DNA of 54,300 bases. It comes from Rugamonas violacea. Lineage in GTDB: Bacteria > Pseudomonadota > Gammaproteobacteria > Burkholderiales > Burkholderiaceae_D. Under the pieces are notes generated by a model. It had not been told where the DNA came from. It saw only the letters and a list, made by a program, of their open reading frames with translations, and ran no database searches. The stretch is taken from assembly GCF_016461825.1 (NCBI RefSeq), contig NZ_JAEMNU010000133.1, positions 1 through 54,300 of the forward strand, written 5' to 3'. Positions 10,249 to 19,200 of this stretch are shown here, in pieces; the first letter of the stretch is position 1, and each line of letters begins with the position of its first letter. Position numbers and translations under genes: made by a program.

Positions 10249-12414
10249 TCAATACGCTGCGGCTTGCGGCGCGGCCTCGAAGGTGCGCAGGCCGGCGCCG
10301 ATCAACTCGGCCGACAGGCCCAGCGCCCAACCGGCGGCGACGGCGGCCAGCACGGCCTGGCTCGGCAACTGCGCCGGCAGCGGCAAGGTGGCCAGCTCCT
10401 CGGCGCCCTCGGCCAGCACGATGCCGGCGCCGTGTCGGTAGACCACGCGCAGGCCCTGCTTGCGGTGGCCGCTGATCGCCTCGACCTGCTGGTCGAGGCC
10501 GTAGAAGATCACGGCGCCGTCGCACAGCTCGGCCATCTCGACCACCTGCGGGTCGTCGGCGTTGAGCACCGCCGTGCCGCTCGGCAGCACCACGTCGACC
10601 TGGGTGCGCAGCACCGAGTACAACTGGTCGGCGCTGTCGATGTAGAACTCGCCGAGCGCCTCGTGGCCGCCGACGTCGGTGACCACGCCGACGGCGCATT
10701 TGTCGTAGGCCAGGCCCTCGCTGAGGATCATGCGGGCGCCGCTTTCGAACACCGCCGCCTCGACGCTCTTGTTGAGCAGCAGGCGCTCGCCCGACTCCCA
10801 GTCGGAGAAGCCGTCGCGCGGCAACAGGCGGCCGTTGACGAACAGGCCGTCGGCGCAGCTCAGGCCGACCTTGTTGCCGGCGATCTGCTGCAGCCAGGCG
10901 ATCAGCCGCGCCGTCAAGGTGGTGCCTTGGCTGCCGCTGACGCCGACGATCGGCATGCGGCCGCTCTCGTCGGCGGCGAACAGGTGGTCGACGATGGCCG
11001 CGCCGACCGCGCGCGGCTGGCCGCTGGCCGGCTTCAGGTGGGCCAGCAGGCCGGGGCTGGCGTTGACTTCGATGATGGCGCCGCCCTGCTCTTCGAGCGG
11101 ACGGGAGATGTCCTCGGCGACGACGTCGATGCCGGCGATGTCCAGGCCGACGATGCGCGCCGCCAGGGTGGCGGTGGCCGCCACGCTCGGGTGCACCAGG
11201 TCGGTGACGTCGGCGGCGACGTTGCCGTTCGGCTGGATCAGCACCTTCTGGCCGGCCAGCGGCACCGAATGCGCCGTCATGCCCTGGCGTTGCAGCTCCA
11301 GGATGATCTCGGCGCCGTGCTCGGGCGACAGGGCGTTGAGCGGCGCGCCCTCGGTGGTGCCGCGGCGCGGGTCGGTGTTGATCTGGCTGTCGACCAGGGC
11401 GTTGATGTCGGCGACGCCGTCGCCGACCACCCACAGCGCCTCGCCGACGGCGGCGGCGATCAGGCGCTTGCCGACCACCAGCAGGCGGTGCTCGTTGCCG
11501 ACGATGAAACGCTCGACGATGACGCTCTTGCTGTCGCCCTTGCGCGCGGCCAGGTGGTAGGCCGCCTCGACGTCGGCCCGGGTCATCAGGTTGAGCGAAA
11601 CGCCACGGCCGTGGTTGCCGTCGTAGGGTTTGACGACGACCGGCAGGCCGATGTCCTGCGCCGCCTCCCAGGCCGCTTCGGCGCTGGTGACCAGCTCGCC
11701 CTCGGGCACCGGCACGCCGCACGAGGCCAGCAGGGTCTTGGTCAGGTCCTTGTCGCTGGCGATGCCTTCGGCGATGGCGCTGGTGCGCTCGGTCTCGGCG
11801 GTCCAGATGCGGCGCTGGCGGGCGCCGTGGCCCAGTTGCACCAGGTTGCCGTCGGTCAGGCGGATGGACGGGATCTTGCGCTCGCTGGCGGCGTCGACGA
11901 TGTTGCCGGTGCTCGGCCCCAGGCACAGGTCGTCGACCAGTTCGGTCAGCGTCTCGATGGTGGCGGCCAGGTCGTAGGGGCGGTCCTCGATGGTGGCCAT
12001 CAGCAGCTCGCGGCCGGCGGCCAGGGCGGCGCGGCCGACCTGTTCCTGGCGCGTGCGGAAGGCCATCTTGTAGATGCCGCTGCCTTCGGCGGTCTGGCGG
12101 GTCTTGCCGAAACCGGTGCGCATGCCGGCCAGGTTTTGCAGCTCCAACACGACGTGTTCGAGGATGTGGCCGGCGTAGGTGCCGTCGCGCAGGCGTTCGA
12201 GGAAGCCGCCGCGCTCGCCGACGCCGCAGCGGTGCTCGACCAGGTTGGGCAGCAGGGTGGTCAGACGCTCATACAGACCGGGAAGCTTGTTCGAAGGGAA
12301 GTCTTCCAGCGCGCCAATATCCAGCCACGCCTCGATCACCGGGCGATAGGTCCAGATATTCGGTCCGCGCAAATGGGTCACACGGAGAACTTCTATGTCT
12401 TTCTTCTTAGTCAT
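10249..12414 (-). CDS. cphA': Second cyanophycin synthetase-like protein (CphA')
   Basis: This 721-residue paralogue of the downstream cphA starts with the same N-terminal pattern (VLRVTHLRGPNIW) and keeps a full ATP-grasp region (VPVPEGELV, VVVKPYDGNHGRGVSLN, GAIIEVNASPGLLAH). The Mur-ligase-like domain has a changed nucleotide loop: GVSGSQGTTLTAR, where T498 stands at the place of the catalytic lysine of GTNGKTT. The C-terminus is about 135 residues shorter than CphA. Shortened CphA' or CphA2-type proteins are known beside cphA in betaproteobacteria. Loss of the P-loop lysine suggests that only the ATP-grasp site is active, or that the protein is a partner subunit. It ends 91 bp before cphA. 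Confidence 0.9.
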   Translation of the reverse strand: MTKKKDIEVLRVTHLRGPNIWTYRPVIEAWLDIGALEDFPSNKLPGLYERLTTLLPNLVEHRCGVGERGGFLERLRDGTYAGHILEHVVLELQNLAGMRTGFGKTRQTAEGSGIYKMAFRTRQEQVGRAALAAGRELLMATIEDRPYDLAATIETLTELVDDLCLGPSTGNIVDAASERKIPSIRLTDGNLVQLGHGARQRRIWTAETERTSAIAEGIASDKDLTKTLLASCGVPVPEGELVTSAEAAWEAAQDIGLPVVVKPYDGNHGRGVSLNLMTRADVEAAYHLAARKGDSKSVIVERFIVGNEHRLLVVGKRLIAAAVGEALWVVGDGVADINALVDSQINTDPRRGTTEGAPLNALSPEHGAEIILELQRQGMTAHSVPLAGQKVLIQPNGNVAADVTDLVHPSVAATATLAARIVGLDIAGIDVVAEDISRPLEEQGGAIIEVNASPGLLAHLKPASGQPRAVGAAIVDHLFAADESGRMPIVGVSGSQGTTLTARLIAWLQQIAGNKVGLSCADGLFVNGRLLPRDGFSDWESGERLLLNKSVEAAVFESGARMILSEGLAYDKCAVGVVTDVGGHEALGEFYIDSADQLYSVLRTQVDVVLPSGTAVLNADDPQVVEMAELCDGAVIFYGLDQQVEAISGHRKQGLRVVYRHGAGIVLAEGAEELATLPLPAQLPSQAVLAAVAAGWALGLSAELIGAGLRTFEAAPQAAAY

Positions 12415-12806
12415 GTTTCTATTCTTGTATCTTGTGATGCATCTTTGTTAACGGCCGTCGCAGCTTGCGCCGTATTGTAAACCTGCCGCCCCATCCCCCG
12501 CCTTATTTTGCGCGTGCGCGCGGCAATTTCACCCTGTTTTGGCGCTGCCATTGTTGTGGCGGTAAGGCATTATTCGTTTTTCTTGACAGCGGCTCTTGCT
12601 GTATACTCGCCGCAAAGATCTCGCCCCTCTGTGTTGATTTCCGTCACATGTTCCTCACTGACAGAATACCGTAAATAAGCGCCCCCATCAGCCGCAATCC
12701 GGCGTCGCGATCGCGTTTATTTCCGGGGCGGGGATCGGATTTCACGATTTTTCCCACAGTTTTCAGACTTTGCCAAAGGCAAAGAACTTCCGGAGTCCGC
12801 AGCACG
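12415..12806. promoter_or_regulatory. Divergent promoter region between cphA' and the cyanophycin-associated ABC gene
   Basis: A gene-free region of 392 bp separates the two divergent transcripts. On plus, TTGACA (12583-12588) and TATACT (12602-12607) are present but only 13 nt apart, shorter than the normal 16-18, so this pair is doubtful. TATACT is the best -10 candidate. Nothing else was recognised. Confidence 0.4.
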
Positions 12807-15086
12807 ATGACAACAGCACAACTTTCCTTAGAATCCAGCCTCGTCGAACTGCCGCTCGCCTGGCGTTCCGATGTGCAGGCGCAACTTTCCAAAGGGGAAA
12901 ACGTTGTAAGTGCCTTGGAGGTTGACCTGGATGCGCAACTTCATTTCTCCAAGGGCATAATTATTCTCACGGAGGGCCGGATTCTGGCCCGTTCGCCGGG
13001 CCAACCGGCCTGGCAAGACTGGTCCTTCGCAGCCGGCATGGCCTTGAAACACCACGACCACGCCGGCGTCGGCCATCTGGAATTACTGAATCAACAAGGC
13101 CGCCTGGCCGCCTGGCGCTTCACCCTGGGGCAGAACCTGCACGCCATCCGCCTGGTCGAGCAGTTCGCCGCCCGCCTGCACAGCCGCGTCAGCGGCGAAC
13201 CGCTGGCGCTCGACGACAAGAACGTCTGCCCCAGTTGCAAGGCGCCGCTCGAACCGGAGCAGGAGGAATGCCCGATCTGCACCAAGGTGGTCTACACGCC
13301 GCCGTCGACCTGGACCCTGTTCCGCCTGTGGCGCTTCACCAAGCCCTACCAGGGCCAGCTGGCGCTCGGCTTCACGCTGATGCTGCTGGGCACCGCCGCG
13401 CACATGATCCCGCCCTACCTGACCATGCCGCTGATGGACAACGTGCTGATCCCCTACCAGAACGGCAAGCCGGTCGACACCATGCTGGTGACGCTGTACA
13501 TGTCCGGCCTGGTCGCCTCGGCCGTGCTGGCCTGGGTGCTGGGCTGGGCCAAGACCTATGTGCTGGCCCTGGTGTCCGAGCGCATCGGCGCCGACCTGCG
13601 CACCGCCACCTACGAACATTTGCTGAAACTGTCGCTGGAATACTTCGGCGGCAAGCGCACCGGCGACCTGATGTCGCGCATCGGCAGCGAGAGCGACCGG
13701 ATCTGCGTGTTCCTCTCCCTGCACCTGCTCGACTTCGCCTCCGACGTGCTGATGATCATCATGACCGGCGTCATCCTGTGCTCGATCGACCCGTGGCTGG
13801 CCGCCGTCACCCTGCTGCCGCTGCCCTTCATCGCCTGGCTGATCCACGTCGTGCGCGACCGCCTGCGCACCGGCTTCGAGAAGATCGACCGGGTCTGGGG
13901 CGAGGTCACCAACGTGCTGGCCGACACCATCCCCGGCATCCGCGTGGTCAAGGCCTTCGCCCAGGAGGCGCGCGAAGCGTCGCGCTTCCGCACCGCCAAC
14001 AAGCACAACCTGGCCGTCAACGACAAGCTCAACAAGATCTGGTCGCTGTTCTCGCCGACCGTCTCCTTCCTCACCGAGCTGGGCCTGCTGGTCATCTGGG
14101 TGTTCGGCATCTATCAGGTGTCGAAGGGCCACATCACGGTCGGCGTGTTGTCCGCCTTCATCGCCTACAGCAGCCGCTTCTACGGCCGGCTCGACTCGAT
14201 GAGCCGGATCGTCTCGGTGACGCAGAAGTCGGCCTCGGCCGCCAAGCGCATCTTCGACATCCTCGACCATGTCTCCTCGGTGCCGGAGCCGGTCAACCCG
14301 GTCAAGCTGGCCAAGGTGGACGGCAACATCACCCTGCGCGAGGTCGGCTTCCGCTACGGCAACCGGGCGGTCAACCGCGGCATCAACCTGGACATCAAGG
14401 CCGGCGAGATGATCGGCCTGGTCGGCCACTCCGGTTCGGGCAAGAGCACGCTGGTCAACCTGATCTGCCGCTTCTACGACGTGTCCGAGGGCGCCATCAT
14501 GCTCGACGGCGTCGACATCCGCTCCTTCCCGGTGTCCGACTACCGCCGCAACATCGGCCTGGTGCTGCAGGAGCCCTTCCTGTTCTTCGGCACCATCGCC
14601 GAGAACATCGCCTACGGCAAGCCGGAGGCGAGCCGCGAGCAGATCATCGCCGCCGCCCGCGCCGCCCACGCCCACGAGTTCATCCTGCGCCTGCCGCAGG
14701 CCTACGATTCGATGGTCGGCGAGCGCGGCCAGGGCCTGTCCGGCGGCGAGCGCCAGCGCATCTCGATCGCCCGCGCCCTGCTGATCGATCCGAAGATCCT
14801 GATCCTCGACGAGGCCACCTCCTCGGTCGACTCGGAGACCGAGAAAGAGATCCAGAAGGCGCTCGACAACCTGGTGCACGGCCGCACCACCATCGCCATC
14901 GCCCACCGCCTGTCGACGCTGCAACGGGCCGACCGCCTGGTGGTGCTGGACCGTGGCGTGGTGGTCGAGGAAGGCAGCCACGACGCCCTGATGGCGCTGG
15001 AGGGCGCCTACCACCGGCTGTACCAGGCGCAGGCCCGCAACGTCGACACCGACCCGGACGACGAGCGCCTGTCGAACCCAGAATAA
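12807..15086 (+). CDS. Cyanophycin metabolism-associated ABC transporter (fused permease/ATPase with zinc ribbon)
   Basis: This 759-residue half-transporter of the exporter type has an unusual N-terminus. Residues 1-135 resemble the small DUF1854-like region, followed by a zinc-ribbon (C141, C144, C155, C158). A six-helix transmembrane domain spans about 175-460 and a nucleotide-binding domain follows, with Walker A GHSGSGKST (K546), LSGGERQR signature and ILDEATSSVD Walker B. Proteins of this build sit next to cyanophycin genes in many betaproteobacteria. The substrate is not known. It is divergent to cphA'/cphA and 22 bp upstream of the DUF1854 gene, so it is likely an operon with it. Confidence 0.88.
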   Translation: MTTAQLSLESSLVELPLAWRSDVQAQLSKGENVVSALEVDLDAQLHFSKGIIILTEGRILARSPGQPAWQDWSFAAGMALKHHDHAGVGHLELLNQQGRLAAWRFTLGQNLHAIRLVEQFAARLHSRVSGEPLALDDKNVCPSCKAPLEPEQEECPICTKVVYTPPSTWTLFRLWRFTKPYQGQLALGFTLMLLGTAAHMIPPYLTMPLMDNVLIPYQNGKPVDTMLVTLYMSGLVASAVLAWVLGWAKTYVLALVSERIGADLRTATYEHLLKLSLEYFGGKRTGDLMSRIGSESDRICVFLSLHLLDFASDVLMIIMTGVILCSIDPWLAAVTLLPLPFIAWLIHVVRDRLRTGFEKIDRVWGEVTNVLADTIPGIRVVKAFAQEAREASRFRTANKHNLAVNDKLNKIWSLFSPTVSFLTELGLLVIWVFGIYQVSKGHITVGVLSAFIAYSSRFYGRLDSMSRIVSVTQKSASAAKRIFDILDHVSSVPEPVNPVKLAKVDGNITLREVGFRYGNRAVNRGINLDIKAGEMIGLVGHSGSGKSTLVNLICRFYDVSEGAIMLDGVDIRSFPVSDYRRNIGLVLQEPFLFFGTIAENIAYGKPEASREQIIAAARAAHAHEFILRLPQAYDSMVGERGQGLSGGERQRISIARALLIDPKILILDEATSSVDSETEKEIQKALDNLVHGRTTIAIAHRLSTLQRADRLVVLDRGVVVEEGSHDALMALEGAYHRLYQAQARNVDTDPDDERLSNPE

Positions 15087-15108
15087 GCCAACCCGAGAGC
15101 ACAGCACC

Positions 15109-15579
15109 ATGACCACCACGCAATTCACCTTGAGCCGCAACAGCTTCGGCCAGCTCAGCCTGACCGGCGCCGACGGCAGCGTCCACGACAACGTCGCGCC
15201 GGCCCGCGCCTTCCCGGTGCAGGCGCCGCTGGACGGCATCGCCATCGTCAGCAGCGACGGCAAGGAGGTCGCCTGGATCGACCGCCTGGAAGACTTGCCG
15301 GCGGCCACCGCCGCGCTGGTGCGCGAGGAGCTCGGCGGACGCGAATTCATGCCGGAGATCGCGCGCATCCTCGGCGTCTCCAGCTACGCCACGCCGTGCA
15401 CCTGGAGCGTGGCCACCGACCGTGGCGAGACCGAGTTCGTGCTGCGCGGCGAGGAGGACATCCGCCGCCTCGGCCTCGACACGCTGCTGGTGTCGGACAC
15501 CCACGGCATCCACTTCCTGATCCGCGACACGCTCAATCTCGACAAGCACAGCAAGAAAATCCTCGACCGCTTCCTGTAA
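15109..15579 (+). CDS. Cyanophycin metabolism-associated DUF1854 family protein
   Basis: A soluble protein of 156 residues, 22 bp after the ABC transporter gene. The features IAIVSSDGKEVAWIDRLEDLP and a central GREFMPEIARILGVSSYATPCTW-like region fit the DUF1854 family, which co-occurs with cphA. The biochemical role is unknown. Its pairing with the transporter suggests a regulatory or accessory subunit (inference). Confidence 0.85.
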   Translation: MTTTQFTLSRNSFGQLSLTGADGSVHDNVAPARAFPVQAPLDGIAIVSSDGKEVAWIDRLEDLPAATAALVREELGGREFMPEIARILGVSSYATPCTWSVATDRGETEFVLRGEEDIRRLGLDTLLVSDTHGIHFLIRDTLNLDKHSKKILDRFL

Positions 15580-15621
15580 AGCCTGGGCGGGAAAAGTTCC
15601 CGTCCCCGCGCGCCAAACGCA

Positions 15622-15647
15622 GCGCCGCTGATGCGCATCAGCGGCGC
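15622..15647. terminator. Perfect 26-nt palindrome after the DUF1854 gene
   Basis: A fully self-complementary 26-nt sequence (GCGCCGCTGATG and its mirror) lies 43 bp past the stop codon. It would form a strong hairpin in either strand. There is no T run, so it could be a rho-independent-like stop, an mRNA end stabiliser or a protein-binding site. Confidence 0.5.
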
Positions 15648-15712
15648 CGCCGATCGCCCCGTTCCGCCCACCCCGCTCTGGCACACTCCAAAGACTAATT
15701 GGAGGGTCCATC

Positions 15713-17305
15713 ATGAGCGCCTACACCACCCGTCAAGACTTGCCCGGCAGCTTGCCGGCGGCCGCGTCCAGCGCCCTGCGCCTGGGCGCGCTCGCGTCCG
15801 ACGAACGCTTTGAGGTCACCGTGCGGGTGCGCCCGCGCGCCGCGCCGCCCGACCTGGCCGCCAGCGCGGCGACGCTGGCGCTCAAGCCGGCCCAGCAACA
15901 GCAGCTGAGCCGTGAAGAATACGCCGCCGCCTTCGGCGCCGACCCGGCCGACCTGGCCAAGGTGGCCGACTTCGCCCGCCACTTCGGCCTGGTGGTGCTC
16001 GACAGCAGCAGCGCGCGGCGCAGCGTCTTCCTGTCCGGCACGGCCGACCAGTTCGCCGCCGCCTTCGGCACGCAGATCGAACAGGTCGAGCACGCCGGCG
16101 GCGTCGGCCGCGCCGTGGCCGCGCCGCTCAGCGTGCCGAGCGAGGTGGGCGACATCGTCGAGGGCGTCTTCGGCCTGAGCGACGCGCCGGTGGCGCGGCC
16201 CCATCTGCAGCAACTGCCGGAGGCGCAGGCGGCGGCCGGCGCCTCGTTCACGCCGCCGCAGTTGGCCAAGCTGTACAACTTCCCCACCGGCGTCGACGGC
16301 AGCGGCCAGTGCATCGCCATCATCGAACTGGGCGGCGGCTTCCGCACCACCGACATCAGCAACTACTTCAAGGGCTTGCACCTGCCGGTGCCGAAGGTCA
16401 AGAGCATCTCGGTGGACGGCGGCAAAAACCACCCGACCACCGCCAACAGCGCCGACGGCGAAGTGATGCTCGACATCGAGGTGGCGGCCGGCGTGGCGCC
16501 GAAGGCGCTGATCTGCGTCTACTTCGCGCCCAACACCGACAAGGGCTTCCTCGACGCCATCACGGCGGCGCTCCACGACAAGGTCAACCAGCCGTCGGTG
16601 ATTTCGATCAGCTGGGGCGCGGCGGAAAAATTCTGGACACCGCAGGCGCTGAGCTCGTATGACGCCGCCTTCCAGAGCGCCGCCACCTTGGGCGTGACGG
16701 TGTGCTGCGCCGCCGGCGACGCCGGCTCGGGCGACGAGAACCCCGACCAGGGCCAGCCGGACGGCCTGGCCCACGTCGACTTCCCCGCCGCCAGCCCGCA
16801 CGTGCTGGCCTGCGGCGGCACCCGGCTCAAAGCCAACGGCAGCAGCATCGCCAGCGAGACGGTGTGGAACGACGACCCGCTGCGCAGCGCCTCGGGCGGC
16901 GGCGTCAGCGACTTCTTCGACCTGCCGGCCTACCAGAACGGCGCCGGCGTGCCGGCGTCGGCCAATCCGGGCGGCCGCGTCGGCCGTGGCGTGCCCGACG
17001 TGGCCGGCGACGCCGACCCGAACACCGGCTACCAGGTGCTGGTCGACGGCCGCCGTCTGGTGTTCGGCGGCACCAGCGCGGTGGCGCCCCTGTGGGCCGG
17101 CCTGGTGGCGCTGATGAACCAGAAGCTGGGCCACCACGTCGGCTTCCTCAATCCCCTGCTGTACGGCGCGGCGGTGGGCAGCGGCGCCACGCATGACATC
17201 ACGGTGGGCGACATCGGCGCCTACCAGGCCGGCGCCGGCTGGGACGCCTGCACCGGCTGGGGCTCGCCGAACGGCGCCAAGCTGCTGCAGGTGCTGGGCA
17301 GCTAG
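15713..17305 (+). CDS. Pro-kumamolisin/sedolisin-type serine-carboxyl peptidase (S53)
   Basis: A 530-residue acid endopeptidase precursor. Residues of about 15-165 form the activation prodomain. The catalytic domain carries the sedolisin residues with family spacing: E250 and D254 in GEVMLDIEV, D336 in CCAAGDAGSGD, and the nucleophile S455 in GGTSAVAPLWAGL. The C-terminal calcium site is seen in DITVGDIGAYQAGAGWDACTGWGSP-type sequence. There is no obvious signal peptide, although kumamolisins of this group are often exported without a classical one. RBS GGAGG is 8 nt upstream. It converges on the ABC exporter of the RiPP-like operon with only 29 bp between stop codons. A role in precursor processing is possible but unproven. 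Confidence 0.9.
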   Translation: MSAYTTRQDLPGSLPAAASSALRLGALASDERFEVTVRVRPRAAPPDLAASAATLALKPAQQQQLSREEYAAAFGADPADLAKVADFARHFGLVVLDSSSARRSVFLSGTADQFAAAFGTQIEQVEHAGGVGRAVAAPLSVPSEVGDIVEGVFGLSDAPVARPHLQQLPEAQAAAGASFTPPQLAKLYNFPTGVDGSGQCIAIIELGGGFRTTDISNYFKGLHLPVPKVKSISVDGGKNHPTTANSADGEVMLDIEVAAGVAPKALICVYFAPNTDKGFLDAITAALHDKVNQPSVISISWGAAEKFWTPQALSSYDAAFQSAATLGVTVCCAAGDAGSGDENPDQGQPDGLAHVDFPAASPHVLACGGTRLKANGSSIASETVWNDDPLRSASGGGVSDFFDLPAYQNGAGVPASANPGGRVGRGVPDVAGDADPNTGYQVLVDGRRLVFGGTSAVAPLWAGLVALMNQKLGHHVGFLNPLLYGAAVGSGATHDITVGDIGAYQAGAGWDACTGWGSPNGAKLLQVLGS

Positions 17306-17334
17306 GCGGCTAAGCGCGCCGCGGTGGCTCCGCG

Positions 17335-19200
17335 CTAGGCCCGCTGCGGTGGCAGCGCCGCCGGTGTCTGCTCGTGCGGCGCCGGCTCGTGCGGCGCCGG
17401 CGCGGCGGCGATGTCGCGGTACATCGCCAGCTGGTTCTCCATCAATTGGAAATACAGGCCGTCGCGCTGGCGCAGCAGTTCGGCGTGCGTGCCCTGCTGG
17501 GCGATGGCGCCCTGGCGCAGCACCAGCACGCGGTCGGCCTTGACGATGGTCGAGTAGCGGTGCGCGATGATGATCGTCGTGCGGCCGCGCATCAGCTGGT
17601 CGAGCGCGGTCTGCACCAGCAGCTCGCTGGCCGAGTCGAGCGCGCTGGTGGCCTCGTCGAGGATCAGGATGCGCGGATCGCGCAGCAGCGCGCGGGCGAT
17701 GGCGATGCGCTGTTTTTGCCCGCCCGACAGCTGCACGCCACGGTCGCCGACCACGGTGTCGTAACCCTGCGGGAAGGCGCTGATGAAGTCGTGGGCGTTG
17801 GCCAGCCGGGCGGCGGCCTCCACCTCGGCCGGCGCCACCTCGCGTTCGGCCACCGCGAAGGCGATGTTCTCGCCTATGCTGCCGGAGAACAGCGACGGCT
17901 CCTGCTCGACGATGGCGATGTTGGCGCGAATGTCGCCCAGCGCCAGCTCGTCCGGCGCCAGGCCGTCGAAGCGGATGGCGCCGAGATCGGGCCGGTAGAA
18001 GCCCAGCAACATGCTGGCGATGGTCGACTTGCCGGCGCCCGAGGCGCCGACCAGCGCCACCTTCTCGCCGGCGGCGATGACGAAGCTGATGTCGTCCAGC
18101 GCGGCGCGCTCGGGCCGCTCCGGATAGGCGAAGCTGACCTGCTCGAACGCGATGCGGCCCTGCAACTGCCGGCCCAGGCCCGCCCGGCCCTCCTCGTCCG
18201 GCGCGCTGTCGATGATCTCGAAAACGCGCTCGGTGGCGCCGATCGAGCGCATCCAGTCGCCCCAGTAGTCGCTGAGCGCGCCGGCCGAGGCGGTGACCAT
18301 GCCGGCGTACAGGACAAAGCTGACCAGCTCGCCCACCGTCAGGCGCCCGCTGCTGATCAGCCCGGCACCCAACCACAGGGTCAGCAACAGCGCCAAATAG
18401 GTCAGCAGCGAGGAGACGCCGCGAAAGCCGGCCAGCAGGCGGGTGTTGCCCAGCGCCGCGTGCAGCGCCGCGTCGGTGGCGGCATGGTAGCGGCGCCGCG
18501 CGCCCTCATGCTGGCCGAAGGCGTGCACCAGGCGGATGTTGGTGAAGTGCTCGTGCGCCACCTTGCCGCAATCGGCCTGGCGCTGCTGGATCTCGCGGGC
18601 GCAGCCGCGTATCAGGCCGCCGGCGCGCTTGCCCAGGTACAGGCTGAGCGGCACGCAGACCAGTAGGACCAGGCTCAGCTGCGGCGAGATCGACAGCAGC
18701 ATGACGACGCAGCCGAGCAGCACGCAGAGCGAGCGCAGCGAGACCGCCATGCCCATCGTCAAGGTGTCGTGCAGCACCTCGACGTCGGCCGCCAGCCGGC
18801 CGGTCAGCTCGCCGACGTTGTGCTTGTCGTAGAAGGCGATCGGCTGGCGGATCAGCGCGCCGTACAGCAGGCGGCGGATGCGGGTGACGATCATCAGGCC
18901 GGTCGATTCGAAGATGTAGTAGCGCAAGGTGGTGGCCACCGCCTGCAGCGTCAACACCGCCAGCATCAGCAGGCCGAAGCGGCCATACCAGTCGGCGCCA
19001 CGGCGGCTGCCGATGTTGTCGATGAAATGAGACAGCGCCTTCGGATACAGCAACTCGATGGCCACCGTCACACTCATGAAGAACAGGCCGGCCAGCAGGC
19101 GCGGCGCGAAGGCGCGCAGCAGGCGCAGGCGCTGCAAATGGGGTCGTTCGGCGCCCGCCGGCGCGGCCGTTGGCGCGGCGCTCGGCTTCGCCGTGCTCAT
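17335..19200 (-). CDS. ABC exporter of the RiPP-like operon
   Basis: A 621-residue fused permease/ATPase: hydrophobic six-helix domain about 30-325, then a nucleotide-binding domain with Walker A GASGAGKST (K391), LSGGQKQR and ILDEATSALD. No N-terminal C39 leader peptidase is present, so leader removal must be done by another protein. The tail contains a PHEPAPHE repeat of low complexity. The ATG at 19200 overlaps the stop of the preceding gene as ATGA, so translation is coupled. It is the last gene of the five-gene operon that follows the precursor peptides and most likely exports the mature product. Confidence 0.88.
   Translation of the reverse strand: MSTAKPSAAPTAAPAGAERPHLQRLRLLRAFAPRLLAGLFFMSVTVAIELLYPKALSHFIDNIGSRRGADWYGRFGLLMLAVLTLQAVATTLRYYIFESTGLMIVTRIRRLLYGALIRQPIAFYDKHNVGELTGRLAADVEVLHDTLTMGMAVSLRSLCVLLGCVVMLLSISPQLSLVLLVCVPLSLYLGKRAGGLIRGCAREIQQRQADCGKVAHEHFTNIRLVHAFGQHEGARRRYHAATDAALHAALGNTRLLAGFRGVSSLLTYLALLLTLWLGAGLISSGRLTVGELVSFVLYAGMVTASAGALSDYWGDWMRSIGATERVFEIIDSAPDEEGRAGLGRQLQGRIAFEQVSFAYPERPERAALDDISFVIAAGEKVALVGASGAGKSTIASMLLGFYRPDLGAIRFDGLAPDELALGDIRANIAIVEQEPSLFSGSIGENIAFAVAEREVAPAEVEAAARLANAHDFISAFPQGYDTVVGDRGVQLSGGQKQRIAIARALLRDPRILILDEATSALDSASELLVQTALDQLMRGRTTIIIAHRYSTIVKADRVLVLRQGAIAQQGTHAELLRQRDGLYFQLMENQLAMYRDIAAAPAPHEPAPHEQTPAALPPQRA

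Noticed and set aside
7611..12480. Very long plus-strand open frames (954 and 871 codons) across the cyanophycin genes
   Set aside because: They are the antisense of high-GC cphA and cphA'; composition is rich in His, Ala, Gly and Asp without any motif, while the minus frames carry clear ATP-grasp and Mur-ligase motifs.
12583..12607. TTGACA and TATACT as a promoter of the ABC transporter gene
   Set aside because: The spacer is only 13 nt, too short for a normal sigma70 promoter; kept only as a doubtful note within the intergenic feature.
13083..15368. 761-codon minus frame opposite the ABC exporter
   Set aside because: Antisense artefact of a high-GC gene; no domain, and the plus frame has Walker A, signature and Walker B.
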